Shown: positions 46,137 to 56,380 of the stretch, piece after piece
Numbering within the stretch: position 1 is the first letter of the stretch
Layout of the letters: each line of letters starts with the position of its first letter
NCBI GenBank assembly: GCA_025766275.1
Contig: JAFKAC010000005.1
Span: 1,674,001-1,738,000 of the forward strand
Direction: 5' to 3'
Origin: Lactarius indigo
Taxonomy: Eukaryota; Basidiomycota; Agaricomycetes; Russulales; Russulaceae
Length of the DNA stretch: 64,000 bases
Translations under genes and position numbers: made by a program
Notes under the pieces: model-generated
What the model was told of the DNA's origin: nothing
Databases searched by the model: none
What the model saw: the letters and a program-made list of their open reading frames with translations, nothing else

Positions 46137-47612
46137 ATGAATGATTGGTCCTTGTTACTGCAAGCAAATCAGCAATTGAGACGCAAGTACATTCATTGCC
46201 AGAATAGGTTGGCATTTTGGGGGGAGAGCGCCTTTACGAGAAATATTTTGTGTTCGATAAGACTACGCTTCCATGGTCACGTGAGCTACACGTCTTTGAT
46301 GTACAACTTGAACGACGGTGCAAGTGGTGCGTTTTTTTTCGTCCTATGTCTCGAATTGAACACCCTTTTATCTATTTCGAACAGAGGCTCCACTTTACCT
46401 TGTACCAAATAGTGAAGGTACAGGGAAGCGGCTCGTTCGCCGCCCACACCCACCGCCCACGACCGCACCACTCCCCGACGATTTCGACGCGATAACTGTC
46501 ACGCGCGGCAGCACGACCATATATGATGACGCGGGGAACTCGGCACTAGGAATCGACTACGATGCCGTGACTGTCGCCGCCACTGCTGCCCATGAGCGAC
46601 CACTGCCGATCCACGCTCCCGTGCCCTTATCTCCCACTCGCAACCCAATGAGTACCCTACGGCAGAGAAGGCCGGCCAGCCCCTCGCACAGTTTCGCTGG
46701 ACCGGAGCTGCGCTCAGTGGGAAACGGGGACGGCCTCGTGTCGCACAGCAAGGGCCTCGGCCACGGTAAAGCGCGTAGCGTCGCAGGCGATCGCTCCTCG
46801 CGGCGGAGCCTCGGCTCGGGGAACCCTCCGCCCGCAGCTGGGCCCCCGTTACCATTGCCCCCCTTCCCGCCGGGGAAGGGCCCCGCGGCGGGACGGAACG
46901 ATCTCGTGGAGAAAAAAGTGCTCGAGGATGGGCCCGAGCGCACGATCTCGGTCTGGCGCGAGGATGTCGCGAAGAGTTCGAGCGAGGCTGGAGACGGCGA
47001 TGGTGACCTCCGCAGTGACCTGGACAGTCACGCTGGGCGCCGGCGGCGCGTCGACTCCGTCGCACAGGCGGCGGGGAGCGCGAAGAGCAAGGGGCACCGG
47101 AGCAAGGAATCGGCTGATTTAACCGAGGCAGGTGCTACAGAGATCCCCTTTTACAGATCAGGTACTGAGAATATCGTATCGTTATACAGAGCCAGGTTTC
47201 GACTCTGCAGCGCAGCGTGTCGGGCAGGTCCACGACGCCGCTCGCCAGCGCACCACCCATCAACACCGCCCCCCAGCCGTCGACCCCACAAAAACCCCAC
47301 CGCCGCGTGCCGCCTTCCCCCTCAGTGGCTCCTAAAGGAACTGAATATAGTGCATCTGTCTCTGAAGTCACTTCCCATACCAAAGTCACGTCATCCGCCC
47401 AGATTGAATCCGTTCTCTCCTCTTGCCAACCCTCTCTTTTGCATCTTTTACCTATTCTGGAAGAACTCGGTGTACGAGGTTCCGAACACATGACGGCGCT
47501 CGCGCGGATGCGCGAGGAGACGCGTGATCGCGAGGTAAAAGAAGAAGCCCTGAAGAAGGGCGTCACTGTCGTCGAGTGGGCGATCCTCATTGACAAACTC
47601 CAGACTCTATAG
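46137..47612 (+). CDS. Hypothetical Ser/Gly/Pro-rich protein with conserved helical C-terminus
   Basis: Candidate start MNDWSLLLQANQQLRRKYIH; an intron at about 46,322-46,384 joins YNLNDGAS to EAPLYLVPNSEGTGKRLV in frame. A long low-complexity region follows (GPPLPLPPFPPGKGPAAG). The C-terminal 80 residues are helical and look folded: SAQIESVLSSCQPSLLHLLP, ILEELGVRGSEHMTALARMR, KEEALKKGVTVVEWAILIDK. No family recognised. The junction near 47,160 could not be solved without a one-base shift or a very short intron, so this may be another frame break. The N-terminal exon is uncertain. Confidence 0.55.
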
Positions 47613-47823
47613 TCCCCCGGATGATACCAGATTCTCGGATTCTCGGTGCTTCGAACCGCTCTGTACTAGTTGCTCTGATCTGTACACATGTTCCTCATGT
47701 TCCTATGCTCTCATTTGGATAACAGCTATCGTACACCATCTTCATGCCAAAACCTGACCGATTGTGCACAGTTTCAACTGAGCGACTAGCCTGAGTTGAG
47801 TCATGAAGACGCAAGTGAGAATT

Positions 47824-49101
47824 TCAAACCGATCTCCGTGCCGAAACGCAGGACAACGGAAAGTCAAATTGCCATTCCAACGTGTCAAATTCTTCAAGAA
47901 GCCGCTCCTTGAACTCGGGTGTAAAGCCCAGTGCAAGTAGTTTAGGATGTGTCTTGCCAGAGAAAGCGCTACGCCACGAATTCTTGAATGTCAAGCCTAG
48001 CCCACCCAATCTGGGATCTAATCTTCCCTATGAGCAACGTTCGGGCGGAGAGGAGCAGGGGGGCATACCTGAGGAAACCTGAGAACCGAAGGTGGCGACG
48101 ACCTCGTGGACGTTGACTTCGCTGAATGTGCCAGTTTGCCGCAGCCACGACTGGAGTTTACTGCCGACGGCCGGTACCTGACCGTTAGACTCCCAGAACT
48201 TGCACACCAACTCGAACCCCGTTCGAACGGCACGCGCGTCGCCTTTGACCTCCCCGAGAATCGACACCTCCTCTATCAAGAGCCAGCCACCGGGCTTGAC
48301 GAGCTTAGCGATACGCTCGAGGATGTGCTGTGGTTCCGGAAGCTATTCATGGCAGCGCATCATCAGGTCCAGCACCGAAAATCCACTCAGAGACGTACGT
48401 GTATGAGGAGGAAGCGGACATGGACAACGTCCAAGGAACCAGCCTCCCAAGGAAGGGAGTCCGTTACAACATTGAGTTGTTGGAATTGAAAGTTGGAGGG
48501 TACCGGGCTGGGATGGAAAGGGCTGATTGGCGGTGCTCCCTCGAGAGAGACCACGGAGGACGAACCGAGGTAACATTGGACTGATGTCGACCGCGGTTAC
48601 TTTGGCACTCGGGAAGTACTCTGCGCACTCGATTGCCCTGTAATCTCTGCCGTTATGCATGCGCACGACGCCGAAACAAAAGAAGCATGGCGTACCATAT
48701 TCCGGAGCCGGACCTGGGAAAGGAATTGACGAGTCAGGACCGGTAATGACGTGCGGGCATAGTAATTGTAGTAGATAGATAGATACCCAATTTCCAATAT
48801 CGTGCGTGGGTCATTGAGGGGCGCGAGGAACAGCTTGCCATCGAGATAATTCTTAATGCCACGGTGCATGGCATCTAACCTAGTTAAGAGGAGACAAGCC
48901 CCATCTGCTTACTGCCGATACTGGAGTCAGACTCAGACGAGGCCCCACCTCGCAATTTCGGCCTGGTCGACCTACGACACAGGAGAGCAAATCAGGTAAA
49001 CAGTTCAGGGGGGTCATTATCTCAAGACTGCCTACCGTTCCGTGCCAGTATATGTCTTTGCCTGGGTCAGCCATTTGTGGTCTCGTAGTCGTATCCGCCA
49101 T
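47824..49101 (-). CDS. SAM-dependent methyltransferase (class I)
   Basis: Soluble Rossmann-fold methyltransferase. Probable start MADTTTRPQMADPGKDIYWH at 49101. Motif I is rebuilt across two short introns as ILEIGSGSGIWAIECAEYFP, motif II is KVTAVDISPMLPRP, followed by LPWEAGSLDVVHVRFLLIH and PGGWLLIEEVSILGE. The C-terminal part (WRSAFSGKTHPKLLALGFTP) ends SARRSV at 47,824. Two short introns inside motif I are unusual but each has GT-AG borders. A TAGA microsatellite sits in the first of them. Substrate unknown; relatives methylate small metabolites. Confidence 0.78.
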
Positions 49102-50993
49102 CACTTGTAGTACTAGTGCGTGACTCCGATTCAGCGTTTTGGGGTAATGATTGACCAAATGGGTAACTACCTGTAGGGGCCACTGTAAAGTCGGCAAAGA
49201 AGAGTAAAGTAAGCTACTGACCTCAACGTTTGGGGAGAAACTGCTGGGGCATGGCTACTGGAGCTACGAAGTATATAAGCAAGAGAAAAAATATTCTTAA
49301 AAGTGAACGAGGACCGCGGTCGAGCAACCGCAGCTTTTTTGTTTCTCTTTATTAGACAGCCATCTATGAGATTGCACCGTAGGGGATAGATGAGCGATAG
49401 TATCTAAGTTACCTAAAAAGCTCTAGCTCTATCGTGCCGGTGCAGGACACGACAAGGGTCACGAGGCTCGAAGACGGAGGTGTGTTTATGCACACCGACG
49501 ATGGGGGGATGTGGGACTCAAGTATCGGGGTGCCACCAAAAACCTTCCTTCTGGAAGTCCGCAGTATTTATTAGGGCTTTTTCTCGGGTGCCATTTACTA
49601 GTTGTATGTAGTCTTTTTCCTCTGTACTTCCGTCGCCGTGTAATCGTGTCTTCGGAGGTTAGCATTTGCCTCCACTTACCGTGTGCTCTCTGCCACGGAT
49701 TACACGTGCGTATCTCAGCGATCAGATCAAGTAAGCCAAATCTGGTATCAAAAATTTCCCTAGATGCATGGCCCCAGCAGTGTGCCTTCTGGATTTTGGT
49801 TTTCTATAACACAGTGTGTTTGGTCGAGCAACCAAGTCCGACTTGGAGTAAAGTGTAGAGTGGACTCAGTCAGAGTCATTTAGCCCAGTCGGCCCGGAGT
49901 CCGTGGCGACTTCCACAGCTTCAAGTTCTTGCACGAGTCTTGCGTGTCTGTCACTTACCTCCATCCAACTCACTCGGATAATCAGTGCTACTGGCACGCC
50001 TGGGTTATGCGCCACCTGCGGGTCTGCAGGTCACTTACTACACTTAGCACACACAAATTGCACCTCTACCAGAGGGAGCCGGCTTTTCCAACGTGTTGCA
50101 AGAGGAACCCAAGCCCGACTGGTTGTGGTGACTGCGAATTCGTAGGGTTTACCTCTCGGGAGATTGTCACGGCCACGTGCATGTACGTCGAATAACTCGA
50201 ATAATTCTGGTGTCAACGGAAAATCGCTTTATCACATCACCACAGTGACTGTTCGTCCTGACCATGCCAGGCTTGAGACTGGATCTACTCCCGATGGCTG
50301 GTCGTTTCGTTTTCCTCTTGGCATAGATCTCATTCCCCATCAAGGTCGATCGTGACATAGACGTCATGACCCGTGGGACCCATAGACGCGCTTGGCCAGC
50401 GATGCCCATGTCGAGGCTGTAATTGGACCCAACTATATTTCCGGAGAGTTTCTGGACAATGGTGACGTGCGCGCACTCGACAACCGTCTGGACCATCCCC
50501 GAAGTTCTTGTACTTGCAATCAAGATGGAAAGCTACTGCATCTAGTGTCGGTGGTGATGAGCACACGAGAAACATGGCAGTACCACTTCGTTCGCTTACA
50601 TCTCATAATAGGTGCTACACTGGTATATTTTAGAGCGGTTGCAAACGAGCGTATAGGGTATTTCCCGCGTCGCCTCGATTGGTGCGATCAATAAAATATT
50701 AATAACTCTTTGTCCGAGCTGCTGAGATTTCTGCTGAGATCTACAGGTATGATCGATTCGAATTATGTTGCTTCTTCCTGATTGGACAACAGCCATTGTA
50801 CATCATCTCCACCGCCACACTAGGCCTGGCTCTAGTTGAAGTACATCACACGAAGCTTGCGAGAGTAGGTGGGGGGTTGTGTGCTTTTCTACGAGTAGGC
50901 GCAGTTCCGTCCCACTACTCGAGGGCGAGTGAAGTGCTATCCTCACTGACCTATACCACATTTACAGAAACACGATTCAAATGACCGATTCAG

Positions 50994-51045
50994 TTTTTGG
51001 CTTGGTTTTTGGTTTTGACTTTTTGATTTTGACTTGACGGTTTTG
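50994..51045 (+). repeat. Imperfect GGTTTTGACTT minisatellite
   Basis: Several degenerate copies of a T-rich 10-17 bp unit (ggttttgactt, gattttgacttgac, ggttttgacttg) lie side by side. Function unknown; probably replication slippage. Confidence 0.6.
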
Positions 51046-51205
51046 ACTTGTACATGTCACATGTCGACTGTGGTCTGAATCGTGTGTGTCATAGCGTAGA
51101 GGAACTGGACTTAAACGACAAAGAGTTCCCGCCTCGGAGGTACAGTCTATTTATCCAATTGATGACGAGGTCCGAGCCTCTCGATCACCATGTCTCGCCT
51201 TCCGC

Positions 51206-51214
51206 TTTTATAAG
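51206..51214 (+). promoter_or_regulatory. TATA-like element before F-box gene
   Basis: TTTTATAAG about 75 bp upstream of the proposed ATG at 51,288. Position fits a fungal TATA box; not proven. Confidence 0.4.
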
Positions 51215-51287
51215 ACACCTTGTTCACTCTTCACTCACTGATGCTAATTTTATCATTCTTTCCTCTCTCTGTCGTCCTCTGTCATCC

Positions 51288-52746
51288 ATGCCTATCACTC
51301 TCGATTTATTACCACAAGAGATAATCGAGCGCGCTCTTACTTTTCTCGACCCACTCCATGTTGCGTCCTTTTCCCAGACATCCAGACAATACAACAATCT
51401 TGTCTACCACTCGAGGGACAACCACCTTTGGCGTGAGCTCTACCTTGCACAGCCCTTAGATGACCCTCGACTTGCCCTCACTCCTCATCTTGAACGCGTC
51501 CCGATGGAGAGCATCGACTGGAAGGGTTCACTACAGGCCATCATCCGCGCACGAACAGTTCTCAGTGATCCGTCCAAATGCCGGCTAGATGAACGCGAAA
51601 CTATCTTGCGCACATTAATTGCCATGCTTCGTGGGGCTGCACCCGCGCCCTCCTGGGAGAAAACACTTTCAAAAAACCTGGTCTGGCTCGTCGCGAGGCT
51701 TCGCGACGGTACCCTCCTCAATGACGGGTCCCTTCCATTATCCCGGACGGAGGCTCAACTACGCGCGTACCTCCTAGTACACCTCGGGCTTACACCGAGC
51801 GACGCAAGAAGCATAGATAAAGCCGTCGCGCGCGCATTTGTCTATGACTTGCGCAACTACTGCTTTGAAGGTAGCTTCGGGCCGTATCACCCCGATGGCA
51901 ATGGCCATGTCAACTGGGTGCACCTCCACGCAATCCACCGCACGGTTGCGACGCACCTCGTCGACTTGCGCGAAACTGAGCTATTCATATTCCCGCTTAT
52001 CCCTATGAGCATGCCGTATTGTCAGAGCATCATCCCACCGGGACTGGACCTCGAGAAGGCGCACGACTGGGCAGGCATTGAGGGTCTATGGCACTACTCG
52101 TTTTGCTTCATTGACCATCGCGAACTTTTACGTGAGTACCCTCCCTCTTTCCGCAGACCAAACACTAATTTGCGCAGATTTTAATAGCTATGCCGTAGGC
52201 GTTTCCCGAATTCACTGTAAACTTGGCTACTGATTGACTTGGTTCACGCAGCCGGATGACCGGGCGCCACTCAGCATATCGATGTTCCAAGATCCAAGGT
52301 TCAGAGACGCGTTCCGCGTGATTCCTATGTATTTCCGCATCATTGGATTCGAAGAAGATCCTGAGCGTCCCACACGACCACGCTTACTATTCGCGGGTGA
52401 TGTACGTGGTGGACAAACAATGATTGGCCGCATAGAGATGACGCCGGATGAGCACCTCCGTTGGAAATGGGTGCGTTTGTATAACTGTGCATATCGACAG
52501 TACCGGTTGCCCACAATTTTCTAGGTGTGCGGGGAGGGGGGGCAGACAATCTGGAGGTATCATATTCTATCCACTTTGAAAAAAATAACCTGAACGGTTT
52601 GATTGACAACCTCCCCTAGTTGCGATGGCATCCAGGTTGGTAGGGTGCGATCGCCTTACGGTGTTCTCGGAATCTGGACGACGGTCTTCCACGATCACGG
52701 CGACCCAGTCGGTCAGCTCCAAGCTCCTTTTGCGAGTGCATTCTAA
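51288..52746 (+). CDS. F-box protein with ApaG/DUF-like C-terminal half
   Basis: Starts MPITLDLLPQEIIERALTFL, a canonical N-terminal F-box continuing HVASFSQTSRQYNNLVYHSR and LWRELYLAQ. The middle is helical (ERETILRTLIAMLRGA; DARSIDKAVARAFVYDLRNY). The C-terminal part (PLSISMFQDPRFRDAFRVIP, RPRLLFAGDVRGGQTMIGRI, GVLGIWTTVFHDHGDPVG) is a conserved basidiomycete F-box tail of unknown role. Introns at about 52,130-52,250, 52,470-52,525 and 52,559-52,618. Not related to the TPR/F-box copies. Likely an SCF adaptor. Confidence 0.75.
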
Positions 52747-53331
52747 TCTTAATGCTAGTAACTGTAGGTCCATTCTGGCTGTACAAAGTGAAAGACAAAG
52801 TGAAAACAATAAGCGAGTGATCTGTTCACGCGCTACTAGTTTGTATTTAGGAGCACGAGAAGCAAAAATTAAAAATATAACCTTCGACAAAACCTTACTG
52901 TCTCAGTCAGAGGTCAGAGGCTCTAGCTGCTGTGGTAGCAATCATGGGCGCCTGTCCTGGTCGGACGCCGGTGATTCAGAAGTGCGAACACTCTTGTGGC
53001 TTTACAACATCAAATACGTTGCAGAACCCCTGAAGGCGCCCTTTGTCATTGTCCCCTGAAGGTAGAAGTGGAAGTACTTGCGACCGGCAAGCTGAACTTA
53101 TAATTACTTTTCCGGTGCACTTAGCCGTAGCGGGGAGTGAACGGGTACATGTGTAATGAGCCTGCCCGAACCGGCTATGAACTCGACCTGCCGGTTTCCT
53201 TCTCTTCGGCTTTCGGCCTCGGGGAGTTCCTCTCTTTTGACTAAGCTTGCGCGCTCGGGCTACACCGAGGTTAGAACGAGCAGGTATAAAGACGGGCACG
53301 ACGAATAGCTATAGAGCCAACAAAGCAAAAA
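52747..53331. other. Intergenic region before the NmrA-like gene
   Basis: No reading frame with protein character. The 3' part is the promoter of the NmrA-like gene. Confidence 0.5.
53285..53291 (+). promoter_or_regulatory. TATA box candidate before NmrA-like gene
   Basis: TATAAAG 41-47 bp upstream of the ATG at 53,332, a good position for a fungal TATA box. Confidence 0.5.
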
Positions 53332-54538
53332 ATGTCAAAACTCATACTCGTACTTGGAGCGACAGGTGCTCAGGGCCGCGCAGTGGTCAATAGCTTGCTC
53401 GCACCATCGGACGACGGCACCCCGTCACCTTACGCCGTCCGGGCACTCTCACGTGACCCGGAGAGCAAGCACGCGCTCAGTTTGCGCGAGCAAGGCGTCG
53501 AAGTCTTTAGGGGTAGGTCACCATGTATTGGCATGCGTGGATACCAGGCTCAAGGTATTTCATACAGGTGATACAAGTGATCTAGCATCTGTGGCTGCAG
53601 CGCTCGATGGCGCGTACGGCGCTTGGATCAATATCGATGGTTTTACCGTCGGCGAGCAGCGCGAGATTTACGCCGGCTTTCGAATTTTCGAGCTCGCAAA
53701 GCAGACAAATTCTCTACGCCACTACGTTTGGAGTAGCCTAGACTACAATTTGAAGGTGAGTTCCGGCAACCCGTCGTATTTCACGCTCGTGCTAAATCAT
53801 AGTGCAGAAAGGAGGATATGACCAGAAGTATAGGTGTGAACACTACGATGCAAAGGGTCGCGTTGCCGAGTGGCTCGCCCAGCAGCCATCCGTAGTCAGC
53901 GATGCGGATCTTTCCTGGTCGGTGGTAACCTCAGGACCCTACATGGATATGTTGCAAATTGTGAGTGGTGTAACTGTGCCGAACATGAACAACGTCACGA
54001 CGACATATTATCATAGGGAATCCTGGGCCCTGTTCAACACGAGGAGGGCACATTCGTGTTCAACTCCCCCATTGGCGACGGGCACATCCCTATGGTTGCG
54101 CTCGCGGACATCGGCTTCTTCGCTCGGTACACGTTCGACCACCGCGCCGAGACGTCCGGAAAGAACCTAGAGATCGCGAGCGAGTGGGTTGGCTGGGAGC
54201 ACCTCGTCGCGACATTTACCAAAGTGACGGGGCGCAAGGCCGTGTATAACCGCGAGACGCTCGAAGAATGGCTCTCACACACGGAGAACGCCGAAAAGCC
54301 GGTCGCGGCCGAGGGGGCACCAGGCTCGACTTCTTGGGCGGAGAACTTTACCGGCTGGTGGAACGCCTTTAAGGACGACGTGAACAGGCGCGATATGGAT
54401 TGGATCCGGAAGATAAACCCCAACGGGTACACACTGGAGAAGTGGATGTTTGAGAATAAATACGACGGTACGCTCTTCAAGGACCCGGTTTTGAAGATTG
54501 TGGCAGATGGAAAGTCACTGCGCAAGAGAAGGGTGTAG
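53332..54538 (+). CDS. NmrA-like NAD(P)-binding protein
   Basis: Atypical short-chain dehydrogenase family; members act as redox sensors (NmrA, HSCARG) or reductases. Starts MSKLILVLGATGAQGRAVVN with the GxxGxxG nucleotide-binding motif, then PYAVRALSRDPESKHA, DTSDLASVAAALDGAYGAWI and a Rossmann core (RHYVWSSLDYNLK). The C-terminal part (FVFNSPIGDGHIPMVALADI, GRKAVYNRETLEEWLSH) is typical. Introns near 53,512, 53,755 and 53,960. Ends SLRKRRV at 54,538. A decayed copy of its 3' part lies about 1 kb downstream. Confidence 0.85.
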
Positions 54539-55369
54539 TTGTCCCGCAAAGGCTGCGTATCGCGACGTGTAATACGGTCGGCGGATCCTATGGTGTAGTC
54601 AAAGGTTCCGTATTGTGAGAGGTGAATATGTTCTTACGGTCCTGGTAGTGGTACGGTCACGGTTTGGTTACCTTACAGTAACATCTATTAATGTAAGCTA
54701 CATCTACTGTTTATGGTTTCGGAGCCAGAGCGTTTCAGTTTTGAAACCTAGCTCTTGAAATCTCTCAAAAGCAAACCATTACAGACGACCGGCTGACATT
54801 GGTTGCTCTTGCTAAAGAAACCCTGGGGGCCCGCCGTCAGGGCTGTTATTTGGTGTCAATCGGGACTGTCACCACAACACCCTCAGTCCTCTCATCTCAG
54901 GCTCGGAGGGAGTACAATCCAGTGGTTGGCTGCCACTCAAGGGGCCACTTGTTGCCATGCACGTACCTTCCCGGAGGCAAAGCGGGCTCGAGCATTGGGG
55001 CCAACTCTTCCGAGTCCATAGTACAGTACATGTACTCGCATTTCGCGCAGTCGAAGGTCATGGTGCTGCAATGACAATGATATGATATAAGCCCGTAGAT
55101 AATCATTCACCATACAGTCAAGACAATTTACCAGCAGCTACGTATACATATGAGCAAACAGTAGCAATTCGCACAAATATAGTTTGGAGCACTTCTCTTC
55201 GCCCTGATAGGTTTTCGAGATCGTTGTCAATCAGCCACTTTACTCCTTCACATCGTACGGATAGTTACGTTGGTACCAATTCCGCAGCGTGCGACGATCC
55301 GCGATACGTGGTATTGTTGCATATGACCCTCCAAGCTTTAGAACAGCACCGTGAGTAGGACGCATTGAA
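54539..55369. other. Intergenic region downstream of NmrA-like gene
   Basis: No gene seen. A palindromic stretch near 54,670-54,705 (gttaccttacagtaac; gtaagctac) may form a hairpin. Confidence 0.45.
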
Positions 55370-55505
55370 GAAAAAGGATGTCCTTTACAACCGCGAGATC
55401 CTGACCGAAGAATGACGATCGCACATGGAGAACGCCGAAAACCCGGTCGCAGTCGAGCGGGCCAACTTTTTGGACGGAGAACGTCACCAGCTGGTGGAAT
55501 TCTTC
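55370..55505 (+). pseudogene. Decayed fragment of an NmrA-like gene
   Basis: About 135 bp align with the 54,240-54,365 part of the intact gene: tttacaaccgcgag, acggagaacgccgaaaa-like text and agctggtggaat correspond, with many substitutions, an in-frame stop (gaagaatga) and small deletions. Remnant of an old tandem duplication. Confidence 0.7.
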
Positions 55506-56380
55506 GTTTGTTCAAACCGGGAATTGGCGCGATGTACATGTCTTATGGTACGTGGTATGGTACACGTCTTGGAATAATATTTCGAGATCACTGAGGCTAA
55601 TGTCCGTCCCGAGCTACTTTCTGGAGAACCATGCGACGCCATGAGTCGTGATGTTATCCACGTAGATATCGGTCCCACGAGAACAATCCCCCTCATGCCC
55701 CATGCACGCGTTGGACTGCACTAGTCGTCAGAGAGCCTCTAGAGGATTTACTCAGGCCTACAGAGATGGAGGACGCTTTCTTGGCCAATACTGTAATCCA
55801 AAAGGGACTTTTTATTCTCAAGCTCCTTCCCACCGTAGATGAGACGCAGTGGATCATAGGGGCGATTATTGCGGCTGTCGTAGACAAGACGTTGGCGACC
55901 TGGGTGATTGCTACGTGAAGTCAGAGCTCCAATTTCGGGGCATCCGAAGAGAAGAAGAAAAAACCCCCCTCACATGGCATCAATCTGAGCCTTGACGTCG
56001 TTGACAGGACTGGAGGGCATCGTGTCAAGTGTCATCGTCTTCCCAGTTAGAGTCTTTACGAAAATTTGCATGCTTGTGAACGGAGAAATGACTAGGGAAC
56101 GGCACTAAGCAGTCGCAAGAAAGGTTGCAAGAACATGTTATATGTGGTGAACTGCAGCTGTAGTAGGTACTGGGCAGTGAGTATTGGGCACTACAGTAAG
56201 GCCCTTGCCCAGTTGTAGACTTACTGACGCGGTGGCAGATCTGATGCGATCACGTGGTCTAGTCGCGGTCGAGAATATTCGCACGGTTGAAGCGCGACTG
56301 GCCGCGAATGCCAGTCTGGGTGCGACTCAGACTCGGAGGGGACCACTGACAACTGTTCTGACAATTCTTCTTCAGCAGCC
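55506..56380. other. Intergenic region upstream of kinesin, one short ORF
   Basis: A + frame 55,766-55,918 (50 codons from ATG, MEDAFLANTVIQKGLFILKL, then WIIGAIIAAVVDKTLATWVI) has a hydrophobic tail but no recognised family. It may be a relic. The part near 56,150-56,380 is the kinesin promoter. Confidence 0.35.

Larger units (their letters stand above)
49102..51287. other. Gene-poor region with simple-sequence repeat
   Basis: More than 2 kb without a convincing gene on either strand. Frames present are short and have no protein-like composition. At about 50,994-51,045 an imperfect repeat of GGTTTTGACTT-like units occurs. The 3' end contains the promoter of the following F-box gene with a TATA-like element. 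Confidence 0.5.

Noticed and set aside
49511..50694. Short ORFs in the gene-poor region
   Set aside because: None has homologous-looking motifs, splice partners or a consistent composition.
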